Shown here: positions 1 to 7,129 of the stretch, in pieces
How positions within the stretch are numbered: the stretch's first letter is position 1
How the letters are laid out: each line of letters starts with the position of its first letter
Origin: Myxococcales bacterium
GTDB taxonomy: Bacteria > Myxococcota_A > Polyangia > Polyangiales > Polyangiaceae
DNA length: 33,856 nucleotides
Assembly (NCBI GenBank): GCA_030590865.1
Contig: JAUVCD010000008.1
Span: 1 to 33,856, forward strand
Direction: 5' to 3'
Notes under the pieces: model-generated
Databases searched by the model: none
What the model saw: only the letters and a program-made list of their open reading frames with translations
What the model was told of the DNA's origin: nothing
Translations under genes and position numbers: made by a program

Positions 1-2115
1 GGGGCTGTTGCCGTTAGCGAGCATTTCGAACAAGACCTCTTTGGCGATCTTGCCGCTGATGGTGCCGACATCGATGAGGGACACCAGCTCACCGAGGTGC
101 TCTCCGCCAAAGGGCAGGGTGGCCGGATCGCGATCCTTCATCGCTCGCAGCAGCTCGTTGACCACCCAGTTGGCGATGGCTTTGGGGTTGGGGTGTCGGG
201 CCACGGCTGCGTCGAAGAGGGCAGCGACGGTCGGCTCTTGGGCGATGATGACGGCATCGGCCTCCGGGAGCTCGAGCTCGTCGCAGTAGCGCCGAACCTG
301 GGCCGCCACCGCTGGAGACAGGGCGGGGCCCGAGGGGCGGGGGCGACCTGGCTGGGACGGTTGGCTCGGCCCAGCCTTGGGTTGGGGCTCTTGGCCTCGT
401 GGCCGGCGGCTGGGTCGACGGGCGGGCGGAGCGGCCGGTGCCGGCCCCTCGGACTGGAGCTTGGCCCAGGTGTCCCGGAGGTTCACCACCCGATTGAAGA
501 CCAAGCCGGTTGCGGACGAGTCGATGCGGTCGACGCAGAAGTAGCCTTGGCGCTCGAACTGGAAGGTGTCGTCAGGGCGGGCCGTCGCCAGGCTCGGCTC
601 GGCGGCGCAGCCGGTGCGGGTCACCAAGGAGGTCGGGTTCAAGTCTTCGACGCCGGCGGGCTCGATGGCGTTGAAGAGGCGATCGTAGAGCCTGACTTTG
701 ATGGTGGTGGCCTGAGCGGCGCTCACCCAGTGAAGGGTACCCTTCACCTTGCGGCCCTTGGGGAGGGTGCCGCCCCGGGTTTGCGGGTCGTAGCTGCAGC
801 GCAGCTCGACGATGGTGCCGTCGGTGTCTGTGACCACCTGCTCGCACTTGATCACATAAGCGAACCGCAGCCGGACCTCGCGGCCAGGTGCCAAGCGGAA
901 GAACGTCTTGGGTGGCTCCTCCATGAAGTCGTCTCGCTCGATGTAGAGCACCTGTGAGAAGGGGAGCTCACGGGTGCCGGTCTTGCCGGTGTCCGGCGGA
1001 AAATGCGGCGCTTCGAGCTGCTCGACTTGGCCGGCGGGGTAGTTGTTGATGACCACTTTGAGCGGGTCGAGCACCGCCATCACCCGGGGCGCCTTGGTGT
1101 TGAGATCGTCCCGAATGCAGAACTCGAGCTTGCCGAAGTCGACGACGCTGTTGTTCTTGGCTACGCCGACCATCTCGGCCAGGGCGCGAATGGACGCTGC
1201 CGTGTAGCCCCGGCGCCGCATGCCTGCCAAGGTGGGCATGCGCGGGTCGTTCCAACCGTCGACTTGCCCGCCTTTGACCAGCTCAGCGAGCCGGCGTTTG
1301 CTGGTCAGGGTGTAGTTCAGGTTCAGCCGGGCGAACTCGATTTGCTGCGGCTTGCAGTCCACGTCGGCGTTGTCGATCACCCAATCGTAGAGCTCGCGGT
1401 TGTTCTCGAACTCGAGGGTGCAAAGCGAGTGGGTGATGCCTTCGAAGGAATCGGACAAACAGTGAGTGAAATCGTAGAGGGGATAGATGCACCAGTCGTT
1501 CCCGGTGCGGTAGTGATGGTGCTTTCTGATGCGGTATAGAAGGGGGTCGCGCATCTTCATGTTCGGCGCGGCCATGTCGATCTTGGCGCGCAGCACGTGG
1601 GCACCCTCGGAAAACTCACCGGCTCGCATGCGGTCGAATAGATCGAGGTTGTCCGCCACGCTGCGTTGCCGGTAGGGGCTGTCGGTGCCAGCCTCGGTGA
1701 CGGTGCCGCGGTAGCGTCGCACCTCGTCCTCGGTGAGGCTGCAGACGTAGGCCTTGCCCTGTTTGATCAAGTAGACGGCCTGTTGATGGAGGCGCTCGAA
1801 GTAGTCCGAGGCGTGGTACAGGTGCTCGCCCCAGTCGAAGCCGAGCCAGCGCACCGCCTCCTTGATCGCCTCGACGAACTCCACGTTCTCCGTCGTCGGG
1901 TTGGTGTCGTCGAAGCGGAGGTGGCAGGTGCCACCGTAGTGCTCGGCGAGGCCGAAGTTCAGACAGATGCTCTTGGCGTGACCCACGTGCAAATAGCCGT
2001 TCGGCTCAGGCGGAAACCGTGTGACGATTTTGCTGTGTTTTCCAGATCTTAGATCCTCATCAATGATGTCATGAATGAAGCTGGTCGGGGCGCTTCTGGA
2101 CGTGTCGTCGGTCAC
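1..2115 (-). CDS. glnS: Glutaminyl-tRNA synthetase with C-terminal YqeY/GatB-like tail (3' end cut by window)
   Basis: Charges tRNA-Gln with glutamine in the cytoplasm. The protein is a class I synthetase: a PPEPNGYLHVGHAK segment near residue 40 carries the HIGH signature (HVGH), and a TSKRR segment near residue 268 stands where the MSKRK (KMSKS) loop normally is. The catalytic and anticodon-binding parts run to about residue 550. A Pro/Arg-rich linker follows (about 555-605), then a helical tail ending in ISGKIAKEVLFEML, the hallmark of the GatB/YqeY tRNA-binding domain. Such fusions are known in Deinococcus and some other bacteria. The frame is open through base 1, so the extreme C-terminus is missing. 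I chose the GTG at 2115 because GAGGA lies about 8 bases upstream; no in-frame ATG lies nearby. The gene follows nth by 34 bases and is probably co-transcribed with it. I translated this frame by hand from the minus strand. Confidence 0.95.
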   Translation of the reverse strand, partial: MTDDTSRSAPTSFIHDIIDEDLRSGKHSKIVTRFPPEPNGYLHVGHAKSICLNFGLAEHYGGTCHLRFDDTNPTTENVEFVEAIKEAVRWLGFDWGEHLYHASDYFERLHQQAVYLIKQGKAYVCSLTEDEVRRYRGTVTEAGTDSPYRQRSVADNLDLFDRMRAGEFSEGAHVLRAKIDMAAPNMKMRDPLLYRIRKHHHYRTGNDWCIYPLYDFTHCLSDSFEGITHSLCTLEFENNRELYDWVIDNADVDCKPQQIEFARLNLNYTLTSKRRLAELVKGGQVDGWNDPRMPTLAGMRRRGYTAASIRALAEMVGVAKNNSVVDFGKLEFCIRDDLNTKAPRVMAVLDPLKVVINNYPAGQVEQLEAPHFPPDTGKTGTRELPFSQVLYIERDDFMEEPPKTFFRLAPGREVRLRFAYVIKCEQVVTDTDGTIVELRCSYDPQTRGGTLPKGRKVKGTLHWVSAAQATTIKVRLYDRLFNAIEPAGVEDLNPTSLVTRTGCAAEPSLATARPDDTFQFERQGYFCVDRIDSSATGLVFNRVVNLRDTWAKLQSEGPAPAAPPARRPSRRPRGQEPQPKAGPSQPSQPGRPRPSGPALSPAVAAQVRRYCDELELPEADAVIIAQEPTVAALFDAAVARHPNPKAIANWVVNELLRAMKDRDPATLPFGGEHLGELVSLIDVGTISGKIAKEVLFEMLANGNSP

Positions 2116-2149
2116 GGTCGTGTCCTCGGATCGGGGAGCGGAAATGGAA

Positions 2150-2869
2150 TCATGGCGACGCCTCGCCCTGGGCTAGCACGATAGCGCCCTCACGGTCGGC
2201 CCGCTTGGTCCAGCGGCCCACCGGCTCGTCGGCGGCAGCGGGGCACAGCTCGTGGAGTGGGCAGGGGGCGCATTGGGGACGTTTGCTCTGACAGATGTAG
2301 CGCCCGTGGAGCACCAGCCGATGGCCCATGTCGACCCAGCTACGGGCTGGGAACAAGGCGCAGAGATCGCGTTCCACTTTGGTCGGATCCTGCTCCGCGG
2401 TCAGCTCCAGGCGGCGCGACACCCGTCCCGCATGGGTGTCCACGGTGATGCCGCTGGCGATGCCATAGGCCGTGCCGAGCACCACGTTGGCGGTCTTGCG
2501 AGCCACGCCAGGTAGCTCGCAGAGCGCCTCCATCGTGCGGGGGACTTGCCCGCTGTGGCGCTCGGCGATCAGCCCGCTGGCGCCGACAATCGCCTTGGCC
2601 TTGTTGCGGAAGAACCCGGTCGGCTTGATGAGCCGCTCGACGGCCGGCAGTCGGGCGGCACCGAGGGCTTGGGGATCCGAATAGCGGGAGAACAGCTCGG
2701 GGGCGATGCGGTTGACCGTCTTGTCCGTGCTCTGGGCGCTGAGGATGGTCACGATCAGCAGTTGCCAGGGATCTTGGAACTGAAGCTCGGTCTCGGGCCG
2801 GGGCATCGCGCGGGTGAGCCGCTTGCGGACGTCGGTCGCTCGTTTCTTCAACTCGGCAGGTGGTGGCAT
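2150..2869 (-). CDS. nth: Endonuclease III (DNA glycosylase/AP lyase)
   Basis: Base-excision repair enzyme that removes oxidised pyrimidines and nicks abasic sites. The 239-residue protein has the helix-hairpin-helix LPGVARKTANVVL with the catalytic lysine (Lys125), the catalytic aspartate in VDTH (Asp144), and a C-terminal [4Fe-4S] loop with spacing C-x6-C-x2-C-x5-C (Cys193, 200, 203, 209). Length and motif order match E. coli Nth. An in-frame ATG exists at 3049, but it would add 60 residues of unrelated sequence overlapping the divergent lipoprotein gene. I therefore start at the ATG at 2869, just before MPPPAELKKR. The gene sits directly upstream of glnS on the same strand. Confidence 0.93.
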   Translation of the reverse strand: MPPPAELKKRATDVRKRLTRAMPRPETELQFQDPWQLLIVTILSAQSTDKTVNRIAPELFSRYSDPQALGAARLPAVERLIKPTGFFRNKAKAIVGASGLIAERHSGQVPRTMEALCELPGVARKTANVVLGTAYGIASGITVDTHAGRVSRRLELTAEQDPTKVERDLCALFPARSWVDMGHRLVLHGRYICQSKRPQCAPCPLHELCPAAADEPVGRWTKRADREGAIVLAQGEASP

Positions 2870-2965
2870 GAGGGTGTCAACTAACCGGAATGGGCTGCGG
2901 CGTGGTGTCAAACCGTAGTCGGGACCGCGACGACTTGTTGCTTGGCTAGCGCTCCCGCGCGGCGA

Positions 2966-2984
2966 TCGTTGTAGGCTAAGCGCC
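2966..2984 (+). promoter_or_regulatory. Leaderless-type promoter element
   Basis: TCGTTGTAGGCT at 2966-2977 contains a TANNNT -10-like box (TAGGCT, 2972-2977) seven bases before the ATG at 2985. There is no Shine-Dalgarno sequence. The same 12-mer occurs at 6026-6037, again directly before a start codon. I infer that transcription starts at or very near the A of the ATG. No convincing -35 is visible. Confidence 0.5.
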
Positions 2985-3482
2985 ATGAGGCTGGTTTGGT
3001 TTGCCTTGCTGTTGGCGCTGCTGACCTGTGTGGTGGGTTGTCCCTCCAAGCCGGTGTTGGAGCTTCACGGTGCTCGCGTCGAGTCGGCCTCGCCCGCTGG
3101 CGTCGGGCTCAAGCTGATGATGCGGGTCAACAACGACAACGCCTTCGACGTCAAGGTGCGAAATGTCCGCGCTTCGGTCGTCATTGCCGAGCGCTTTCGA
3201 CTGCCGCGGATCCAATACAACCCTGACCAGTGGCTGCCCGCAGGCAAGTGGGTGCTGGTGCCCGTCCCGGTGGTGATCCCTTGGCAGCTGGTCGGGCCAT
3301 TGCTCGCCACCAGCGTTGGCTCCAACGAAATTGGCTACCAAGTCAGGGGCCTGGCAGACGTGACGGCGGTGCGGATGCTGGGGATCCAGGTTAACGATCA
3401 GGAGCTCGACGATGAGGGCAGCTTGTCTCGGGTGGAGCTGCTGATGGCTGCGGGGCGGGGCACGATACCCGGGCTGCACTGA
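2985..3482 (+). CDS. LEA14-like (LEA type 2) lipoprotein
   Basis: The 165-residue protein has a lipoprotein signal peptide (MRLVWFALLLALLTCVVGC, lipobox VVGC, Cys19) and is therefore predicted to be membrane-anchored in the envelope. The mature part, especially VNNDNAFDVKVRNVRASV, resembles the LEA14/water-stress-hypersensitive-response fold, an immunoglobulin-like beta sandwich in which an Asn-rich N(P)NxF turn is typical. Function in bacteria is poorly known; a stress or envelope role is inference. It is divergent from nth and appears to be a single gene with a leaderless start. Confidence 0.75.
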   Translation: MRLVWFALLLALLTCVVGCPSKPVLELHGARVESASPAGVGLKLMMRVNNDNAFDVKVRNVRASVVIAERFRLPRIQYNPDQWLPAGKWVLVPVPVVIPWQLVGPLLATSVGSNEIGYQVRGLADVTAVRMLGIQVNDQELDDEGSLSRVELLMAAGRGTIPGLH

Positions 3483-3555
3483 GTTTCGGTCGGGGGACGG
3501 GGCTCACGGGCGTGCCCAGGCGCGGGCCTCGGCCTATGCTTGTACTAGGAGACGA

Positions 3556-3972
3556 TTGGCTCACACCGGCAAGAAGATACGTGCGGCGCTGCTGGCGGTG
3601 CTCCCAAGCCTAGTGGGTTGTGGCGCCGCCGAGCCTGCGGCAGAGGTCCCGGTCGTCGCCGGCGATGCCGAGCTCGAGGCGGACATGCGGGGGGTTCCCA
3701 TCGTCATGTACATGGCCCGCTGGTGCCCGGTCTGCCAGCGCGCCCGCGGCTGGCTGCGCGACGGGGGCTACCAGTTCGTCGAGGTCGACGTGGAGAGCGA
3801 TGCCCGGGCTGCCGCCGTGCTTGCCATCGTCAATCCCCGGGGCTCGGTACCGATGTTCGAAATCGGCGGGCAGGTCGTGATCGGCTTCGACCCTCGGCTC
3901 ATCCGCCTCGTTCTGGAGCGCGCCGTCGCGCGGCGGGCCGCCCGTGCCGATCAGTGGGTGGCGGCTCAATAG
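3556..3972 (+). CDS. Glutaredoxin/thioredoxin-fold lipoprotein with CPVC motif
   Basis: The 138-residue protein starts with a lipoprotein signal (LPSLVGC, Cys22), followed by a compact thioredoxin-like domain. The redox pair is in RWCPVC (Cys57, Cys60), the cis-proline in GSVPMF (Pro99), and the closing segment VVIGFDP resembles the glutaredoxin GSH-site region. It likely acts as a thiol-disulfide oxidoreductase outside the cytoplasmic membrane. Most glutaredoxins are cytoplasmic, so lipid anchoring is unusual. The start is a TTG with AGGAG at 3547-3551 only four bases upstream. A -10-like TATGCT lies at 3535-3540. Confidence 0.8.
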   Translation: MAHTGKKIRAALLAVLPSLVGCGAAEPAAEVPVVAGDAELEADMRGVPIVMYMARWCPVCQRARGWLRDGGYQFVEVDVESDARAAAVLAIVNPRGSVPMFEIGGQVVIGFDPRLIRLVLERAVARRAARADQWVAAQ

Positions 3973-3978
3973 CCCGGC

Positions 3979-4026
3979 CTGGACCGTGCGAGGTCTGAAC
4001 CGTACGAGGATTGGACCGTGTGAGGA
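3979..4026 (+). repeat. Three tandem 16-bp imperfect repeats
   Basis: Three head-to-tail copies with an exact 16-base period: ctggaccgtgcgaggt (3979-3994), ctgaaccgtacgagga (3995-4010), ttggaccgtgtgagga (4011-4026). The core is GAACCGTRCGAGG-like. The array fills the gap between two genes and stops 15 bases before the TAGAAT box of the next promoter, so it may be a multi-site operator. Confidence 0.7.
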
Positions 4027-4041
4027 CCGGGCCGGGCACGC

Positions 4042-4053
4042 TAGAATGGCTTG
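4042..4053 (+). promoter_or_regulatory. Leaderless-type promoter element
   Basis: TAGAAT at 4042-4047 is a good -10 match and lies six bases before the GTG at 4054, with no Shine-Dalgarno sequence between. The three 16-bp tandem repeats occupy the -35 region and upstream. Confidence 0.5.
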
Positions 4054-5472
4054 GTGACACCATCGAACGCCAAAGGTAGCGGCCACTGGCGGTGGCTGGC
4101 CCCGAGCTCACTCGCCCTCGGGCTATTGGTCGCGGTCGGACCGGCCGGTTGCGAGTCTGAGAGCGAGCCGGCAGGCACCAGCACCGGCGGTCAGGGCGGC
4201 GGCGCCGGCAGCGGTACCGCTGGCGGTGGCTGGGGCGGAGGGGGCAGCGGCGGTGGGCCGGTGCTCGGACCGACGGTGATCTTTCCCAAGACGGCCATCG
4301 AGCCGGCCGAGATCGCAATTCTGATCAACGACCAGGACCCACAATCGGTGGCCGTCGGTGCCTACTATCAAACCGCCCGGTCCATCCCTGCGAGCAACGT
4401 GGTCACCTTGAGCTTCGCCACGGGCAACGTGTTGTCCTCCCAAGACTTTGGGGCGGTGAAGAGCCAGCTCGACGCAGCGCTCGGCGACGACATTCAGGCG
4501 CTGGCCTTGACCTGGACCACGCCCTACCGAGTGGATTGCATGTCCGTGTCCGCCGCCTTTGCCCTCGGCTTTGACGACAAGTACTGCAACACCAGCGGTC
4601 AGGCCTGCGGCGCCACCGCGGCGGTCGACTATTACCATTCGAGCTCGGCGAGCCCCTTCACCGACCACGGCATCAGGCCGGCCATGGTGATCGCCGGCGC
4701 CACCGAAGCCGATGCGCTCGCACTCATCGATCGCGGCATCAGCGCCGACGACACTTTCCCGACCGGCGACGGCTACTTCATCCGCACCACCGACACGGCG
4801 CGCAGTGTGCGCTGGCCGAGCTTCGTCAGCACGGTGACCAGCTGGGACTATCCAGCAGGTTTGGACCTGACCTACATCGACAACCAGGACGGCAGCGGGT
4901 CGAACATCATCGAGAACACCAGCGACGTGCTCTTCTACTTCACTGGTTTGGCTAACGTTCCTTCCATCGAGACCAACACCTACCTGCCTGGTGCGGTAGC
5001 CGATCACCTCACCTCCTACGGTGGCCAGATCCCCGACAGCGGCCAGATGAGCATCGTGCGGTGGCTCGAGGCGGGGGCCACGGCGAGCTACGGGACGGCG
5101 GTGGAGCCCTGTAACTACACCCAGAAGTTCCCGGAGACGACCGTCCTGCTGCCCCACTATTTTCGGGGCGGGACGATCCTCGAGGCTTACTGGAAGAGCG
5201 TCATGTGGCCAGGGGAAGGGAATTTCGTCGGCGAGCCACTGGCCCGACCCTGGGGGGCTCACTTCGTCGAGTTCGTCGATGAGACGCTCACCATCCGCAC
5301 CACCATGCTCGATCCGGCCAAGATCTACGAGTTAGGTGGCGCCCAGACCGAGGACGGCCCCTTCACGGTGGTGCTCGGTGCCATTACCGTGCCCCATCAC
5401 GAGCTGACGACGATCACCCTCCAGTCGCCTTCCGAGCCATTCATCCGGCTCGCCGAAGCGGGCACGCCCTAG
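4054..5472 (+). CDS. TIGR03790-type lipoprotein
   Basis: The 472-residue protein has a lipoprotein signal (VGPAGC, Cys33) and a Gly/Ser/Thr-rich spacer (about 37-70). The large domain begins with ILINDQDPQSVAVGAYYQ and continues with ARSIPASNVVTL. This pattern, residual 'can act at will, successive, steps from person to place', matches the uncharacterised TIGR03790 family found in Acidobacteria, Planctomycetes and myxobacteria. Several cysteines (in YRVDCMS, KYCNTSGQAC and VEPCNY) suggest an extracytoplasmic, disulfide-containing protein. No catalytic function is known. A TTG at 4051 is also in frame, but the GTG at 4054 fits the promoter spacing. It converges on the small gene at 5492. Confidence 0.75.
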   Translation: MTPSNAKGSGHWRWLAPSSLALGLLVAVGPAGCESESEPAGTSTGGQGGGAGSGTAGGGWGGGGSGGGPVLGPTVIFPKTAIEPAEIAILINDQDPQSVAVGAYYQTARSIPASNVVTLSFATGNVLSSQDFGAVKSQLDAALGDDIQALALTWTTPYRVDCMSVSAAFALGFDDKYCNTSGQACGATAAVDYYHSSSASPFTDHGIRPAMVIAGATEADALALIDRGISADDTFPTGDGYFIRTTDTARSVRWPSFVSTVTSWDYPAGLDLTYIDNQDGSGSNIIENTSDVLFYFTGLANVPSIETNTYLPGAVADHLTSYGGQIPDSGQMSIVRWLEAGATASYGTAVEPCNYTQKFPETTVLLPHYFRGGTILEAYWKSVMWPGEGNFVGEPLARPWGAHFVEFVDETLTIRTTMLDPAKIYELGGAQTEDGPFTVVLGAITVPHHELTTITLQSPSEPFIRLAEAGTP

Positions 5473-5491
5473 CAGCCCCGGCGCTCGCGAG

Positions 5492-5899
5492 TCACTGAAG
5501 CTGGACGAGCCAGGCGTCGTGTCCCAGGTGGCGCAGCACCGCGTTGACCACCTCGGCGTCATCGTCGAGACCGAGGATCGAATCCAGATCGCCGTCGGCG
5601 TCGTCCTCGATGACGAAGTAGCGGACCGCGGCCTGGATCAGGCGTCGGGTGGTCTCCGGGGTGTCATCGCTCAGCGTGCCTAGCAGTCGGAGCGATGCCT
5701 CAGCCAGCTCCCGAGCCAAGGCTGGATCGACGTCGTCATCGGTCCATTCGGAGCGCTTCGCCAGCGCGTCCTGGTACTCCCGCACCTCCTTGAACAGCTC
5801 GTGCACCGGACGCAGCTCCGCCGCGATGAGCTCATCCCAGAGGGCTTTGGCCGCGTCGGGGATGCCTTGGAGATTGGCGAGTGTGTGGTCGTCACTCAT
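5492..5899 (-). CDS. Small acidic protein, DUF1232/YkvA-like C-terminus
   Basis: The 135-residue soluble, acidic, mostly helical protein has no signal peptide. The C-terminal part (about 88-128), with AAVRYFVIEDDADGDLD followed by a DDDAEVVNAVLRHLG helix, resembles the YkvA/DUF1232 pattern: a hydrophobic helix, an Asp/Pro-rich loop, then a DD-start helix. The usual membrane character and Pro residues are weak here, so the assignment is tentative. AAGG lies about ten bases before the ATG. It is divergent from the dehydratase operon. Confidence 0.55.
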   Translation of the reverse strand: MSDDHTLANLQGIPDAAKALWDELIAAELRPVHELFKEVREYQDALAKRSEWTDDDVDPALARELAEASLRLLGTLSDDTPETTRRLIQAAVRYFVIEDDADGDLDSILGLDDDAEVVNAVLRHLGHDAWLVQLQ

Positions 5900-5963
5900 G
5901 AGACCGAACCTTCTCGCGGGACCCTCCCCCGCGGCAACACTGCAGAGAAATGTGCCACATCAG

Positions 5964-5984
5964 GCCTGCGGCGTCGACGCAGGC
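5964..5984. promoter_or_regulatory. Perfect 7-bp inverted repeat in divergent intergenic region
   Basis: GCCTGCG (5964-5970) and CGCAGGC (5978-5984) flank a seven-base centre that itself contains GTCGA. The site lies midway between the divergent starts at 5899 and 6044, so it is better placed to be an operator than a terminator. A second inverted repeat, CCTTG-GTCGA-CAAGG, follows at 5991-6005. Confidence 0.35.
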
Positions 5985-6025
5985 GGCCAACCTTGGTCGA
6001 CAAGGACGCACAGCCCCAGGGCTCG

Positions 6026-6043
6026 TCGTTGTAGGCTGTCGCC
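6026..6043 (+). promoter_or_regulatory. Leaderless-type promoter element of the dehydratase operon
   Basis: TCGTTGTAGGCT (6026-6037) is identical to the element at 2966. The TAGGCT box ends six bases before the ATG at 6044, and CGCCATG around the start is also identical to the 2985 gene. No Shine-Dalgarno sequence is present. Confidence 0.5.
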
Positions 6044-7129
6044 ATGGGTGCCATGCAGATCCCGACCCGCAGGGAGGTCATTGAAAACCACCAGGAGGCG
6101 GGCGGGCGCGTGGCTGCGGTGTTGCCGGTTCACAACCCTCGCGGCTTGCTCAGGAGCTTCGACCTATTGCCGGTGGAGGTGTGGGGGCCGCCAGGCATGG
6201 ATACCACGACCGGTGACGAGCACCTGCAGGCCTATACCTGCAGCATCGTGCGCTGTTCGCTGGCCTTCGTGCTGTCTGGTGCGCTCGAAGCGGTCGACGT
6301 GATCGTGGTGCCCCACGCCTGCGACTCGTTGCAGGGGCTGGGCTCGCTGATGATCGACTTCATCAAGCCCTCCCAGCCGGTGCTGCCCATGTACCTGCCC
6401 CGCCAAGCAGGAGCTGCCGCCCAGGACTTCATGGCCGCCGAGCTGCGCGCGCTGTTCGAGCGGCTCGTCGAGATCACCGGCAAGCGCCCCACAGAGGTCG
6501 AGGTGATGGCTGCCGTAGAGCGGGAGGAAGAGGCCGACGGGCTGTTGACCCAGCTGTCGCGGCAGCGCGCTCAGCTGTCGCTCAGCTGTCCGGAGCTCTA
6601 TCGGGTGATGCGGGCTCGCGAATATTTGCCTGCCGAGCGCTTTGCTGTGGTGGCTCGTCACGCCTTGGAGCAACGGGCCGCCGAGCCTCGTTCGGGGGTG
6701 CCTCTGATTCTCTCGGGCTTGTTGCCCGAGCCCATGCGCATTCTGGAGGTCATCGCCGAGGCCGGGGGGAGGGTGGCCGCTGACGACCTGGCATGCTGTG
6801 GCCGTCGCCTCTATCCGCCGGGCCGAAGCGACGATCCGTTGCAGCGGCTGGCTCAGAGCTTGCTCGGAGGCAGCCCTGATGCCACCCGCGGTAGCTCGGT
6901 TCAGGACCGAGTCGATCACTTACAGCGGCTGGTGTTGCAGTCAGGCGCCAAGGCGGTGGTGTTTTACCTAGTGAAGTTCTGCGAGCCCGAGCTGTTCTAC
7001 CTCCCCCAGCTGCGCGCGGCTCTGGAGCGCAGCGGGGTGCGGAGCGTGACCATCGAGGTCGATGTGGGGGACCCCATGTCCCACCAGGTGGTCACCCGGC
7101 TCGAGGCCTTGTTGGAGACCCTAGGATGA
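6044..7129 (+). CDS. 2-hydroxyacyl-CoA dehydratase-family subunit (HgdA/B-like)
   Basis: The 361-residue soluble protein belongs to the D-component family, which includes 2-hydroxyglutaryl-, lactoyl- and phenyllactyl-CoA dehydratases and benzoyl-CoA reductase. Evidence is its place in an operon with a second such subunit and the activator, together with family-like cysteine segments: YTCSIVRCSL (Cys66, Cys71), PHACDSLQG (Cys93), LACCGRRLY (Cys251/252) and VKFCEPE (Cys313). In the family, three cysteines per subunit bind a [4Fe-4S] cluster used in radical chemistry. The stop overlaps the next start (ATGA at 7126-7129), implying translational coupling. A second ATG nine bases downstream (6053) is possible. 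The substrate cannot be deduced. Confidence 0.8.
   Translation: MGAMQIPTRREVIENHQEAGGRVAAVLPVHNPRGLLRSFDLLPVEVWGPPGMDTTTGDEHLQAYTCSIVRCSLAFVLSGALEAVDVIVVPHACDSLQGLGSLMIDFIKPSQPVLPMYLPRQAGAAAQDFMAAELRALFERLVEITGKRPTEVEVMAAVEREEEADGLLTQLSRQRAQLSLSCPELYRVMRAREYLPAERFAVVARHALEQRAAEPRSGVPLILSGLLPEPMRILEVIAEAGGRVAADDLACCGRRLYPPGRSDDPLQRLAQSLLGGSPDATRGSSVQDRVDHLQRLVLQSGAKAVVFYLVKFCEPELFYLPQLRAALERSGVRSVTIEVDVGDPMSHQVVTRLEALLETLG

Noticed and set aside
97-957. Long plus-strand open frame of 286 codons
   Set aside because: Antisense shadow of glnS; the minus strand translates to a clear GlnRS with HIGH and YqeY-tail motifs.
4123-5262. Minus-strand open frame of 379 codons opposite the TIGR03790 gene
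   Set aside because: High-GC shadow frame rich in Arg/Gly/His/Asp with no motif; the plus frame has a signal peptide and family patterns.
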